Shown: positions 19,434 to 28,151 of the stretch, piece by piece | How positions within the stretch are numbered: position 1 is the stretch's first letter | Layout: every line of letters starts with the position of its first letter | Assembly: GCF_005116575.1 (NCBI RefSeq) | Contig: NZ_SWCN01000012.1 | Coordinates: forward strand, 62,001-126,000 | Direction: 5' to 3' | Length of the DNA stretch: 64,000 nucleotides | Source: Desulforhopalus sp. IMCC35007 | GTDB taxonomy: Bacteria > Desulfobacterota > Desulfobulbia > Desulfobulbales > Desulfocapsaceae | Program-made: the position numbers and the translations under genes | Notes under the pieces: generated by a model | Seen by the model: the letters and a program-made list of their open reading frames with translations, nothing else | Database searches by the model: none | What the model was told of the DNA's origin: nothing

Positions 19434-20606
19434 ATGAACGTGATATCTCTTGCAGATCATAAACCGATTGGTTCATTTTTCAGCGACTGTAGAGCGGAAA
19501 ACGTCGTCCACCTCCCAGTGGCACCCCGAATCGTCGGGCGAACACGATTTTCACCTCCACCTCCCGCCAGCAATCAATATATCACAGTGCCAGAGGCAAT
19601 CGAAATCCTTCACAAGGCCATGGCAACCCCCGAACATGAAATCACCATGGCTGCGATCAGCGGACCAGGAGATCCTCTCGTAACTCCCGAGCTTACACTT
19701 GCCCTGATTTCAAAGATTAAAGAGCTCTATCCCCGACTTAAAGTTGGCATAAAAACCTATGGTATTGGCAGCGATAAAATGGCCACGGCCCTCGCCAAAG
19801 CCGGCCTTCATTACGTTGAGATACAAGTTGATGCGATGCGCTCAGAACTACTGGAACGACTCTACGCCTGGATCAGGCCAGGCCATAAAACCCTGAAGAT
19901 TTCAGACGCGGCACCCCTTCTGATCACCGAACAGCGGCACGGTGTGGCTGCCTTGAAATTTCATGAAATCAAGGTCTGTATTCAGACGACCCTCTTCCCC
20001 GGATACAATATTGACCGTGTCAGTAAGATTGCACGAGAAATGGGCGAACTGGGCGCAGACGCCATTGCTCTGATTCCCCATGTGACTGCCGCAGAAAGCG
20101 ATATTCACCTTGAAAGCCCCACCGCCGAAGAAATGGAGGATGCCACCCGGCAAGCAAGAAAATATCTACCGGTAGTAACCCCACTCTTTTCACCGGAAAC
20201 GACACAGAGTACCTGCACAGGAGTCCAAGCCCCAATACAAAACATTTACCCCAAGCCCACCCAGGAGAGACCAAATGTTGCGGTGGTCAGCTCAACAGGA
20301 ATGGAGGTTGACCTGCACCTTGGCCATGCCGGTAAATTTCTCATCTACGGCCCACGGGAAGACGGACTGCCCTGCCTTTTGGAATCCCGTAACGCACCAG
20401 CCCCAGGAAAAGGCAAAGAACGATGGCTTGAAGTGGCTGAGATTCTAAAGGATTGTTTTGTCCTTCTTGTTGCCAGCGCAGGAGATACCCCAAGGACTCT
20501 TCTCGCAGAGGCTGGACTGAAGATTCTCACAACAGATGATGCAATAGAAGGGATCGTGGACGTACTCTACGGAGGCGGCAAGAAAGGTAAATGCAAAAAG
20601 AAATAA
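19434..20606 (+). CDS. NifB paralogue lacking radical-SAM cysteines, with NifX-like domain
   Basis: 390 residues that align end to end with the true NifB at 57896-59173. Shared features are VHLPVAP (25-31), GPGDP, the LYAWIRPG segment, FPGYNID, the E(K)YLP region and a C-terminal NifX-like domain (about 275-390). The radical-SAM motif of NifB (CNIKCNFC) is replaced by IVGRTRFSPPPP, and the CTRCRAD motif is also lost, so no [4Fe-4S] cluster can be bound in the usual way. The frame is intact and sits between nifK and the ferredoxin gene. It may be a scaffold, cofactor carrier or decoy. The function is unknown and catalysis as in NifB is very unlikely. Confidence 0.85.
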   Translation: MNVISLADHKPIGSFFSDCRAENVVHLPVAPRIVGRTRFSPPPPASNQYITVPEAIEILHKAMATPEHEITMAAISGPGDPLVTPELTLALISKIKELYPRLKVGIKTYGIGSDKMATALAKAGLHYVEIQVDAMRSELLERLYAWIRPGHKTLKISDAAPLLITEQRHGVAALKFHEIKVCIQTTLFPGYNIDRVSKIAREMGELGADAIALIPHVTAAESDIHLESPTAEEMEDATRQARKYLPVVTPLFSPETTQSTCTGVQAPIQNIYPKPTQERPNVAVVSSTGMEVDLHLGHAGKFLIYGPREDGLPCLLESRNAPAPGKGKERWLEVAEILKDCFVLLVASAGDTPRTLLAEAGLKILTTDDAIEGIVDVLYGGGKKGKCKKK

Positions 20607-20762
20607 AACTGAACTGAGGCGAAACGACTCTTGAGTAACATACGTGCAAAACCTTAATACGCAGACAGCATTAACCCACGTAACAGTTTAGAATAAAAAA
20701 CATTTAACAAAAACAAAGTATCAACATCTATAACATGGAACAATTCAACAAAGGAGAAGGAA

Positions 20763-21068
20763 ATGGCATTACCGGAAAGGCAGATTCTTGTCTGCCAGAG
20801 CTTTAGATCAAAGGGCGACCCAAAGGGCATCTGCCACAAACAGACAGACGGTTTTCTCCAGTATATCGAAGAAGAGATTCTCGATCGTGGCCTTGATATG
20901 CAAGTCGTGGCGACGGGCTGTCTCAAGCAGTGTGAATCAGGACCGATCATGGTCATCCAGCCCGATAACCTGTGGTTTAAGAACATCAGCAGCGAAGATG
21001 CCATCGATGCGGTTCTTGACGGGCTCGAAGATGGAGACCCACCCGCAGAATACCTGATTAAAGCATAG
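20763..21068 (+). CDS. [2Fe-2S] ferredoxin, thioredoxin-fold (nif-associated)
   Basis: 101 residues with cysteines at 11, 24, 53 and 57 (C-x12-C ... C-x3-C, with CLKQCESGP). This is the pattern of the Clostridium pasteurianum [2Fe-2S] ferredoxin and Azotobacter Shethna protein I. Such proteins are found with nitrogenase; in Azotobacter a related FeSII protein protects against oxygen, while this type may donate electrons or sense redox state. GGAGAAGGAA precedes the ATG. A GNAT gene starts 10 bp after the stop. Confidence 0.88.
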   Translation: MALPERQILVCQSFRSKGDPKGICHKQTDGFLQYIEEEILDRGLDMQVVATGCLKQCESGPIMVIQPDNLWFKNISSEDAIDAVLDGLEDGDPPAEYLIKA

Positions 21069-21078
21069 GACAACGCCG

Positions 21079-21522
21079 ATGATCCGGGCCGCGCAAGAAA
21101 AAGACATCGAACAGCTGACTGTCTTTTTGCAGGAGCTTTTCTCAATTGAAGAAGATTTTTGCTTTAATTTTGCATTGCAAAAAAAAGGCCTGCAACTACT
21201 CATGCAAAACCCATCATCGGCAATCCTCGTAGCCGAACAAGACGGACAACCAGTGGGGATGGTAACCGGACAACTGACTATCTCCACCGCTGAGGGGACG
21301 ACAGCACTTCTCGTCGAAGATCTGTTCGTAGCCGTCCCCTACAGAAAGAAAAAAATCGCCACCAGTCTCCTGCAGGAACTTGGCAGCTGGGCCTTTAAAA
21401 ATGGGGCAAGCCGCATGCAGCTTCTGGCTGACAAAAACAACGAATCCGCCTTAGAATTTTACCACAAAGACGGTTGGCAGAGCACGCAACTCGTCTGTCT
21501 ACGTAAATATCACAAGGAGTGA
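21079..21522 (+). CDS. GNAT-family N-acetyltransferase in nif operon
   Basis: 147 residues with the GNAT fold: an N-terminal MIRAAQEKDIEQL strand-helix, VEDLFVAVPYRKKKIATSLLQEL (acetyl-CoA site in an altered R/Q-x-x-G/A form) and a C-terminal NNESALEFYHKDGW. The substrate is unknown. It lies 10 bp after the ferredoxin and 6 bp before the next gene, so it is part of the nif accessory run, which suggests a nitrogenase-related role. Confidence 0.85.
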   Translation: MIRAAQEKDIEQLTVFLQELFSIEEDFCFNFALQKKGLQLLMQNPSSAILVAEQDGQPVGMVTGQLTISTAEGTTALLVEDLFVAVPYRKKKIATSLLQELGSWAFKNGASRMQLLADKNNESALEFYHKDGWQSTQLVCLRKYHKE

Positions 21523-21528
21523 GAGTAT

Positions 21529-21951
21529 ATGAATATTGTACAGATAGACAACTGGCAGGATTATTTCAGGGATGGAGAACAGTTTCTTAAAACTGCAAAT
21601 GGAGCCTTTCAAAAAAAAAGCAAAGGCTTCTCAACCGACACCCTGTACAACGTTACCTGTATGGCCATTGAAAAACTCGTCATGGCCTTTCTGATGAAAA
21701 ATGGTGATCTGGCTGAAAACCATACCATGGGGGATCTCCTCTATGCCCTGCAACGGCACCTGGGGAACATTCCTGATATCGCGGAAAAACTGACCTTCCT
21801 CGATAAGTTTCAAGAAATTTGCGATCTGGACACCTACGTCATTCAGATCCCTACAGAAGAGGATGTCAGCAAATTTCTGGCCATCGCCAAAGACATTCAG
21901 GACCTGCTCCACCCATACCTGAGGGGCGAGAAATCCCTCAGCACCCATTAA
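21529..21951 (+). CDS. HEPN-like small helical protein
   Basis: 140 residues, mostly helical. The segment YNVTCMAIEKLVMAFLMKN followed by HTMGDLLYAL resembles HEPN proteins (nucleotide- or RNA-associated helical bundles). The R-x4-6-H ribonuclease motif is not visible, so a binding or structural role is more likely than RNA cleavage. The gene is tightly packed behind the GNAT gene with GGAG before its ATG. No nitrogen-fixation function is known to me for this protein. Confidence 0.55.
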   Translation: MNIVQIDNWQDYFRDGEQFLKTANGAFQKKSKGFSTDTLYNVTCMAIEKLVMAFLMKNGDLAENHTMGDLLYALQRHLGNIPDIAEKLTFLDKFQEICDLDTYVIQIPTEEDVSKFLAIAKDIQDLLHPYLRGEKSLSTH

Positions 21952-21967
21952 ACACAAGGAAGAAGAC

Positions 21968-22216
21968 ATGATTAAAGATACTCTGGAAAAAATATTTGAA
22001 TACGCATCCATGCCTGTACACGGTACACTGTCTCGAAAACTGCGAAAAGATGTGGCAATCCAGGTTAACGAAGGCAAAATCTACGAAAATGCGGTGTTAT
22101 TTCTCGGCGATGGCTTCGTCCGTATCACAGAACAGGCCGACACAGAGGCGATCAACAGCTACTATTGCTGGGAATCCATCGCTTGCATCAGAACCCTCAG
22201 CAAGTCAAGCTCCTAA
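21968..22216 (+). CDS. Small protein of unknown function, nif accessory run
   Basis: 82 residues preceded by AAGGAAGA. Unrecognised. A central beta-rich stretch (KDVAIQVNEGKIYENAVLFLGDGFVRI, in part) loosely recalls Sm-like beta barrels, with the conserved-looking ending WESIACIRTL. This is only a resemblance. It lies 16 bp after the HEPN-like gene and before another unknown gene. Confidence 0.6.
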   Translation: MIKDTLEKIFEYASMPVHGTLSRKLRKDVAIQVNEGKIYENAVLFLGDGFVRITEQADTEAINSYYCWESIACIRTLSKSSS

Positions 22217-22275
22217 GCCAACTGCGGCATGAGGATAGTATTACAATTATTTTCGATACGTTACAAACAGAGGAC

Positions 22276-22623
22276 ATGACCTTGACCAGTTCACAAGCTA
22301 TACCCTACAGACCTCTCGGGCTGTTAAAAAATCTGACGGAAGGCATCGGTTTTCAAATTTCACACTGCTATGAAGATCTTGTCTTTTTTGAGCATAATGC
22401 GTTCTTGCTCCGCATGGAAACAGAGGGAAAAGATGTGAGTCTTTTTTTCAACGAAGAGTCCGACGTGGATAAACGGGATGGTATCGCTGCAGTTTTTAAA
22501 GAAGAAGGCGCAAAGCAGATGCTTGAGATTACCAACCGAGGCACCTATCAGATAGGTGCCAATGAGGCTGACGGAACTCTTGATATTCGGTTTCTCGAAG
22601 CAAATGCCATCAACAAGGCGTAG
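22276..22623 (+). CDS. Hypothetical protein, last gene of nif accessory run
   Basis: 115 residues from ATG at 22276, with a short-spaced AGAGG upstream. A TTG at 22165 would add 37 residues and overlap the preceding gene; the choice is uncertain. The composition is soluble and acidic. The pattern EEGAKQMLEITNRGTYQIG suggests a beta-rich fold, and I do not recognise the family. It ends the run that began at nifH. Confidence 0.55.
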   Translation: MTLTSSQAIPYRPLGLLKNLTEGIGFQISHCYEDLVFFEHNAFLLRMETEGKDVSLFFNEESDVDKRDGIAAVFKEEGAKQMLEITNRGTYQIGANEADGTLDIRFLEANAINKA

Positions 22624-23028
22624 CTATTGAAAACAGATCCATCCAAGAAGGCAGCAGCGCCGATGCAGGCGAGACTGCCTTCTTCCTGGACGGCTTCCCA
22701 CCAGGGGAAAACCCGGGCAAGCCGCGCCATTTATCCTTTTGACCCTTCCGCTGTCCATGGAATACAGCCCCATTTCCTCTGTGCTTTTAACGGGAACGAG
22801 GTTGGTTCTTGCCCCATGAATTAACCCCAAGTTTTCCATCGGCAAAAATCTGCCCCACACCTCTCTCCTCTTGTCTTTATCCCTCCAATACAGTACCATT
22901 CGCCACCTTTTTTGCGGTAGATAGCTCTCACAGGGATTTTTACTAAAAACTTTTTTAAAAACATTGTGCGGTCATACACTTTGGCCAATTTCCAGACTCA
23001 ACAAGAACCTCTCTTCACCAGCCACCCC
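22624..23028. other. Intergenic region with a perfect inverted repeat
   Basis: About 400 bp without a convincing gene. At 22645-22654 and 22675-22684 AAGAAGGCAG and its complement form a 10-bp stem with a 20-base loop, 21 bp after the last nif accessory gene. There is no T-run, but it may mark the operon end. The rest is GC-rich at first (a GGGGAAAACCCGGG stretch near 22707) and then A/T-rich before the glycosyltransferase gene. Confidence 0.5.
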
Positions 23029-24033
23029 ATGGAAAATACTACTGCATTCCTTTCCTCAGAGCAAAGCGTCGACGAAGGAAGCGCGTTGCCTACATCTTCT
23101 GACATATATCTCTCTGTAGTGGTTCCACTCTACAACGAGGAAAGTAATGTGCAGCCCCTGCTCGTACAGTTGGAGAACACTCTCCATAATCTCGGGGTAA
23201 GCTACGAAATCATCCTGGTAGATGATGGGAGCCGTGACCGAACCTGGCACATGATCTCTGACTGCTCCAGCTCCATGCCAGCTGTACGAGGCGTCAAGCT
23301 GGTCAGAAATTTCGGCCATCAACACGCCCTGCTGGCCGGGCTTGCAAGCGCCAGGGGCCAGGCGATAGTCTCCATGGATGGAGACCTGCAACATCCACCT
23401 GCTCTTATACAAGAGATGTTGGCCCAGTATCAGAAAGGCTACCTGGTGGTTAATACCTGTCGCCATGACAGAGAAACCGTCTCTGCCTTTAAGAGAATAA
23501 GCTCATCCTCTTTCTACAAGGTCTTTTCCTTTCTGTCCGATGTTCCCATGGAGGCCGGGGCTTCAGATTTTCGTCTCATGGACAGGTCCGTGCTCAAACA
23601 CATCCTTGCCATTCAGGATGTTGATATTTTTATCCGGGGGACCATAGAATGGCTCGGTTTTTCCTGCGTAACCATTCCCTACAATGCAGGAAAGAGATTT
23701 TCCGGCAAGACCAAGTATAATCTGCTCAAAATGTTCAGGTTTGCAGGCGGCTCGATAATTTCCTTTTCCACAAAACCACTGATCATTGGCGTCTGGATAG
23801 GCCTTCTCACCAGCTCGCTGGCATTTCTGGAAATCATCTATATTCTTTTCCAGTACGCCAATGGAAGGACAGTCCCCGGCTGGGCTTCCACCGTTGGAGT
23901 TATTTCCTTTCTCTTTGGCATTTTATTTGTCATCCTTGGTATCATTGGAGCCTACCTGTCCCGTATACATCTTGCGCTCCAGAATCGTCCGAAATTCATT
24001 GTCGAGAGCAGCGTTGAAAGAAAAACGGAATAA
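23029..24033 (+). CDS. Family 2 glycosyltransferase, GtrB/DPM1-like
   Basis: 334 residues from ATG at 23029 (a GTG at 22966 is possible; neither has a clear ribosome site). The GT-A domain shows SVVVPLYNEESN, LVDDGSRDRTW and MDGDLQHPP, the metal and sugar-nucleotide motifs. Two C-terminal membrane spans (about 240-262 and 275-300) are typical of bactoprenol-phosphate glucosyltransferases. It loads a sugar onto undecaprenyl phosphate. The GtrA-like flippase gene overlaps its end. Confidence 0.85.
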   Translation: MENTTAFLSSEQSVDEGSALPTSSDIYLSVVVPLYNEESNVQPLLVQLENTLHNLGVSYEIILVDDGSRDRTWHMISDCSSSMPAVRGVKLVRNFGHQHALLAGLASARGQAIVSMDGDLQHPPALIQEMLAQYQKGYLVVNTCRHDRETVSAFKRISSSSFYKVFSFLSDVPMEAGASDFRLMDRSVLKHILAIQDVDIFIRGTIEWLGFSCVTIPYNAGKRFSGKTKYNLLKMFRFAGGSIISFSTKPLIIGVWIGLLTSSLAFLEIIYILFQYANGRTVPGWASTVGVISFLFGILFVILGIIGAYLSRIHLALQNRPKFIVESSVERKTE

Positions 24034-24424
24034 GCTGATCGCCCGACAACTGTTTCGGTTTGTGCTGGTTGGTATTTCCAACACCATTATCAGCTTTCTC
24101 ACGTTCTACGTTGCCTACCACTTCGTCTTGGTAGCCGAGACCTTTCTGTCGCAGTGCATAAGTTATGCGACAGGCATCGTCTGGAGCTTTTGCCTCAACA
24201 GAAGCTATACTTTTGCAGACAGCAGACCGGCAAAAAATACCTTCATCAGCTTTTTGCTGGTCCAGCTCAGCCTGATGCTGTTCAGCTCCTTTCTTCTCGA
24301 GAAAACGGCGCTTCTTCTGACATGGAACATCAATCTCCTATGGTGTATTGTGATGGCAATAATCACCGCCATTAATTTTATCCTGACCAGGCTACTGGTC
24401 TTTAACAACACAAACCAGCGATGA
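24014..24424 (+). CDS. GtrA-family membrane protein
   Basis: 136 residues with four hydrophobic helices and the GtrA pattern FVLVGISNTIISFLTFY and CLNRSYTF. GtrA proteins are thought to flip bactoprenol-linked sugars. TTG at 24014 is the likely start, since GAGAG lies upstream and no ATG fits. It overlaps the glycosyltransferase by 20 bases and the next gene by 4, showing tight coupling. Confidence 0.8.
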   Translation: MKEKRNKLIARQLFRFVLVGISNTIISFLTFYVAYHFVLVAETFLSQCISYATGIVWSFCLNRSYTFADSRPAKNTFISFLLVQLSLMLFSSFLLEKTALLLTWNINLLWCIVMAIITAINFILTRLLVFNNTNQR

Positions 24425-26145
24425 GATCCAGACTCACCACTCACACTGAAAAATGGATTTTACTCTTCGTAACAGTTACCGTTGCGGTGAGTTTTGGTCT
24501 GGCCTACGGCAATAACAATCAGAATACCTACCTCATCGACGGGATGACGAAGATCTTCCCCGACTTTCTGATCAATGACTGGTTTGCCCGGCAAACCAGT
24601 CACTACCACTCCAAGTTTTCCCTCCTGCTTCAACTCATCCATTTTACGGGCCTGCCCCTTGCCCACACACTCGTGGCGATAGAACTGCTCCTTCGGATAG
24701 CGGGTCTTGCTGCAATCTATAATATCGTCCGGTTAATCGCAGCAAAGGAGGCATCCCTTTGTTATCTGATGGTCCTGTTCCTCGTGGTCACCGAGCAGAC
24801 CGCAAGTGTTGGTGAGAGCTATATCTTTGCGGCAACCCTCCAGCCGTCATCTCTGGGCGGTGTCTGCACCCTGGTGGCCCTGTACTGGTTTCTGAAGGAG
24901 CGTTATTATCTCTCCGGACTGTTTCATGCCTTGGCCGGTTGGATGCACACCAACTTTCTTCTTCTGGGTATTGTCTTCTTTGGCCTCGCCCATCTCTTTT
25001 CAGGGAGAACTGCGCTGATAAAAAGGCTGTTTCAGCAGTTCATCTCTGTAGTCCCTGTTTTCCTTCTGGTACTGCCGTTTCTCCTTGGAATGGCAGCCTC
25101 GCAGGGAGGTGAAGAATCCAGCCGGATCTTTTTCCAGATCAGGGCCCCCCACCATTATATGCCTATGTCCTATTTAAAGGATTTTATCCTGTTTGGCGGC
25201 TGGTCGCTGATGGGCCTGGCCTGCCTCGGATTACCAGGAGAAAATTTGGAAATACGGCGACGGGCGTACATACTTTTTGGAGTTCTCTTTTCCCTTGTGG
25301 TGATTGCTACATTTCTTACCACCGTTATCTTCATCCCTATCGTGGCAAAACTCTATTTCTGGCGCCTCGCACCATTTTCCGTTTTATTGTCACAAATTAT
25401 TCTCATTACGACTGTGGTTACATTTGGCCCTGCCAATTTTACTGCTACTCCCACGGAGCAACCAAAGATCAGATTTACCGGGTTCAGGTTTGTTCTGATG
25501 GTCTGCGGGGCCATTCTGTTGCTGTATGGACATCTTGCACACCACCGTTTTTTCTCCTCTTTTTTTCTCTTGCTCCTTGCCTTTTTCGCCCTTCTCGCGA
25601 TTATTCTAGTCTTCCAAAAAAAAGGCCCAACCAGCCTGCCACTACCGTTTACGAAAAAAAATGGCGTGGTTGGTGGCGCACTCCTTCTCTTACTGAGCAG
25701 TCTTGCCTTCAACGTCGACTCCTTCTACAGAAAATCGACCCTGATCAATGGGTTTCCCGGCCAGGATGAACAAGAGTTGTACAGCTGGTGCAAACAGACA
25801 CCTGTAACATCAACATTTCTCATTCCTCCCGATCTTTTGAACTTCCGGTTACACGGGGAACGGGCGGTGGTGGTGGACTGGAAATCAACGCCAATTGACC
25901 CGGATGGAATTCTGAACTGGTACAAAAGAATTGAGGATATCAGTGGAATCTCCAGCCCGAATACTGAGACAGAGGCAGTGCGCGGCTATCTTGCTATGGA
26001 TTACGACCGCCTTCTGCGCCTCAAACAAAAGTATGCCGTGACCCATATGGTCCAATACCGCACAAAGAATCAGGCTAAATGGAATTTCCCTGTCGTTTTT
26101 GAAAATACTCGATTTTCGGTTGTAGCTGTGGAACAACATAAGTGA
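24421..26145 (+). CDS. Polytopic membrane protein, probable glycosyltransferase partner of GtrAB
   Basis: 574 residues with about a dozen membrane spans and a soluble C-terminal region (about 440-574). It resembles GT-C-type membrane transferases in topology. As the third gene of a gtrB-gtrA-X cassette it occupies the place of the serotype-specific GtrC, which transfers the lipid-linked sugar to the surface polysaccharide. No sequence motif confirms this. The ATG overlaps the gtrA stop (ATGA). Confidence 0.6.
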   Translation: MRSRLTTHTEKWILLFVTVTVAVSFGLAYGNNNQNTYLIDGMTKIFPDFLINDWFARQTSHYHSKFSLLLQLIHFTGLPLAHTLVAIELLLRIAGLAAIYNIVRLIAAKEASLCYLMVLFLVVTEQTASVGESYIFAATLQPSSLGGVCTLVALYWFLKERYYLSGLFHALAGWMHTNFLLLGIVFFGLAHLFSGRTALIKRLFQQFISVVPVFLLVLPFLLGMAASQGGEESSRIFFQIRAPHHYMPMSYLKDFILFGGWSLMGLACLGLPGENLEIRRRAYILFGVLFSLVVIATFLTTVIFIPIVAKLYFWRLAPFSVLLSQIILITTVVTFGPANFTATPTEQPKIRFTGFRFVLMVCGAILLLYGHLAHHRFFSSFFLLLLAFFALLAIILVFQKKGPTSLPLPFTKKNGVVGGALLLLLSSLAFNVDSFYRKSTLINGFPGQDEQELYSWCKQTPVTSTFLIPPDLLNFRLHGERAVVVDWKSTPIDPDGILNWYKRIEDISGISSPNTETEAVRGYLAMDYDRLLRLKQKYAVTHMVQYRTKNQAKWNFPVVFENTRFSVVAVEQHK

Positions 26146-26466
26146 CCGTCATCATAAAAAGAACTCTTTTGATAACGGCAAAAAATTATTTGCCCCCTCC
26201 AGGAATTGAAAAAACACGACAAGGACTCGGCTGACAATAAATTTTGAACAAAGTTATAATCGTGAGAAGTATTTCTGCACAGAGGGCATAGTGTTGAGGG
26301 AGCTTGCTGATTGCCTGACAGCCTTGAAGGGTGATTTTGTTGAGCCTGCTATCTGGGATGCACAGGAATAAGGTAAACATCAGATAAAAACGACATCTCA
26401 AGAGATTCACACTGCCAATATCAACGCTTGATACGAAAGTATCAACATTTGAATCGTTTAGAAATG
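26146..26466. other. Intergenic region, no gene recognised
   Basis: About 320 bp between the gtr cassette and the first attC-like site. A 50-codon open frame on the plus strand (ending near 26371, ...VEPAIWDAQE) may be a gene remnant, but I could not assign it. Confidence 0.4.
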
Positions 26467-26556
26467 GAGTAACGCCTGAACTCAGCGACGGCGACACCTA
26501 AACTTGCCCGTCAGGCCGCATACGTTCTCGCCGTCCGCTGGAGTAATTTGTTAGAT
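26467..26556 (-). repeat. attC-like integron recombination site A
   Basis: Read on the minus strand it has R'' ATCTAAC, L'' AGCGGACGGCGA, a variable centre, L' TCGCCGTCGCT and R' GTTACTC. L' and L'' pair perfectly over 11 bp except for one extra G, the extrahelical base typical of attC. The 90-bp length is normal. It lies 10 bp downstream of the ClpP-like gene, as in a gene cassette. Confidence 0.75.
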
Positions 26557-26566
26557 TTTATACCTA

Positions 26567-27358
26567 TTATTGTTTGATATATTTCTTCAAAACCGGCTCT
26601 CGAACATCGGCTACCAACGATTCTTCGCAAGCACTTGACCGATTGTACTTACTTATAAAAGCGACATACACGGGGTTTGATGGAGGCGGGTTATCGAACT
26701 GATCAAATATGTTGAAACCTTTTAATTTAAACAACTCCCATTCTTTGGCAGTTGGTGGATCGCACTTTGCACGAACCCATTCAGAATAAGCAGATGGGCT
26801 GACGAGCAAACTCTCTTTTTCTGTTTCTGACAAGAAATAGACATCATCAGATGAAATTGAAAACATCTTCTCTATATAGGCAGTGGGTACTTCCATATCA
26901 ACCAAGTACTTCCTGGTCGCATTTCTAACTTTCGCATATCCACCCTCTGCCTCATTTAGAGATAGGCTGGCATAGTGCTCAGGCTTGAAATACGGTCTGT
27001 GTAATCCGATATCAGAAGATGGCCAAGCTGTTTTAGAAACCCCTCCAACAAGAATAAATACACAAGCGCTAGCACAAGTTTTATTTACGCATGTGCCGGA
27101 AGCTGTTTCTCTAATAAAATGCCCGATTTTCATTGCCTCTAAAACATCCCCGCCAGAAGAGTCAAGGGTAAAGTATTTAGGGAATGAATTAGGTGGAGAA
27201 ACAGCTTTTACAATCTTGTTAAGATCTCCAGGTTCGATTTGACCTGATAATAACAGTGTGTGTTCGTTATCCTTTACCTCTGTCACTTCAAGGCCAAAGC
27301 ATGGAGAAACGGCACCCCACAACATAAGCCAAAGACAAAACAGTCGAATTGCTATCAT
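26567..27358 (-). CDS. Secreted ClpP/crotonase-like serine hydrolase (cassette gene)
   Basis: 263 residues with a signal peptide (about 1-22). The fold motifs match periplasmic ClpP-like proteins: a glycine-rich LDSSGGDVLEAM (near 67), the putative nucleophile serine in CASACVFILVGG (near 95) and the histidine in IGLHRPYF (near 119). The natural substrate is unknown. AGGAG precedes the ATG. Flanking attC-like sites at 27375-27431 and 26467-26556 make it a likely integron gene cassette. Extra cysteines (near 90, 94 and 98) suggest disulfides. Confidence 0.75.
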   Translation of the reverse strand: MIAIRLFCLWLMLWGAVSPCFGLEVTEVKDNEHTLLLSGQIEPGDLNKIVKAVSPPNSFPKYFTLDSSGGDVLEAMKIGHFIRETASGTCVNKTCASACVFILVGGVSKTAWPSSDIGLHRPYFKPEHYASLSLNEAEGGYAKVRNATRKYLVDMEVPTAYIEKMFSISSDDVYFLSETEKESLLVSPSAYSEWVRAKCDPPTAKEWELFKLKGFNIFDQFDNPPPSNPVYVAFISKYNRSSACEESLVADVREPVLKKYIKQ

Positions 27359-27374
27359 TGAGATCTCCTGTGAA

Positions 27375-27431
27375 ATCTAACGCACTACTCTGCGGCGAGG
27401 GAACCGAGTCCGCGGCCGTAGAAGATTAGGA
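27375..27431 (-). repeat. attC-like integron recombination site B
   Basis: 57 bp, the shortest usual attC length. On the minus strand R' is GTTAGAT (perfect consensus) and R'' is TCCTAAT. The arms pair as CTAC/GTAG and GCGG/CCGC with an internal loop. It lies between the HEPN-like stop and the ClpP-like start. Confidence 0.6.
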
Positions 27432-27469
27432 GCAAACCCACATTTTTATGGTTTATCGAAAAAACAAAA

Positions 27470-27919
27470 TTATTTGTAGCCAACAAGAGGGCATATTGCA
27501 TCTAAAAGTTTCTTTGCCAAATTCTGGAGGGGGCCAAAAACCGGAAAATTTTTATACCCAGTCTGTATGTATCTTAATTCCGTTGAAACATGCAGATCAT
27601 TAATCAGGTTTAGCACATCGATATCGTCATCGGATAATTTAACATGGACCTCAATGTTTTCCTTTTTGGCTGCGTCCCAACAATCGTTTAATTTGTGAGA
27701 TAATTTCGTAATATCGTTTAATGATTTTCCTTTGAACAAGATATAGGATTTGATTGCGAGCTCAATTGAATGAGCCACCAGGAACATTACAGGAGGTGGA
27801 GCGACAAACTCATATCCAGGCCTCATTCCAATTACATCATCGGCAGCAATAGCTGCTTCAAAATATTCGCGCGCATAGCGGGCGAGCCCAGCAGGCGTAG
27901 TACTTGAAGTATTGCTCAT
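27470..27919 (-). CDS. HEPN-like protein (cassette gene)
   Basis: 149 residues, helical, with FLVAHSIELAIKSYILFKGKS and LSHKLNDCWDAA, a pattern seen in HEPN-type proteins. No catalytic R-x4-6-H was identified. ATG at 27919 is preferred because AGGAGG, part of the attC R' sequence, lies 6 bases upstream; the GTG at 27943 lies inside the attC stem. This overlap of ribosome site and recombination site is typical of integron cassettes. The function is unknown. Confidence 0.65.
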   Translation of the reverse strand: MSNTSSTTPAGLARYAREYFEAAIAADDVIGMRPGYEFVAPPPVMFLVAHSIELAIKSYILFKGKSLNDITKLSHKLNDCWDAAKKENIEVHVKLSDDDIDVLNLINDLHVSTELRYIQTGYKNFPVFGPLQNLAKKLLDAICPLVGYK

Positions 27920-27925
27920 GATACC

Positions 27926-27973
27926 TCCTAACGTCGTCTTCACTAGTTCAACTGGTGAAAGACTTTGTTGATA
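27926..27973 (-). repeat. attC-like integron recombination site C
   Basis: 48 bp. Minus-strand R' GTTAGGA and R'' TATCAAC flank a stem GTCTTTCAC/GTGAAGAC with one unpaired T in the L'' arm, as expected for an extrahelical base. It is shorter than most attC sites, so confidence is moderate. Confidence 0.5.
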
Positions 27974-28151
27974 AATTTTGAATCTACTCTGGTTTTACGC
28001 TCAGATATTGTTCGTCCTGTCAATAATTAAGATGTGACCCTTGATTCTTCTCCCATTGCACCTAATTGAGTATCCCAGAGCATTCCGGAAACCGAAACAT
28101 TCAACACACCGGGAACGTTTGTGAGGACTCCTGCACTACATACTGATGAGT

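Noticed and set aside
22624-22899. Possible riboswitch or minus-strand gene between the nif and gtr regions
   Set aside because: The 91-codon frame has no pattern and no known riboswitch consensus was seen.
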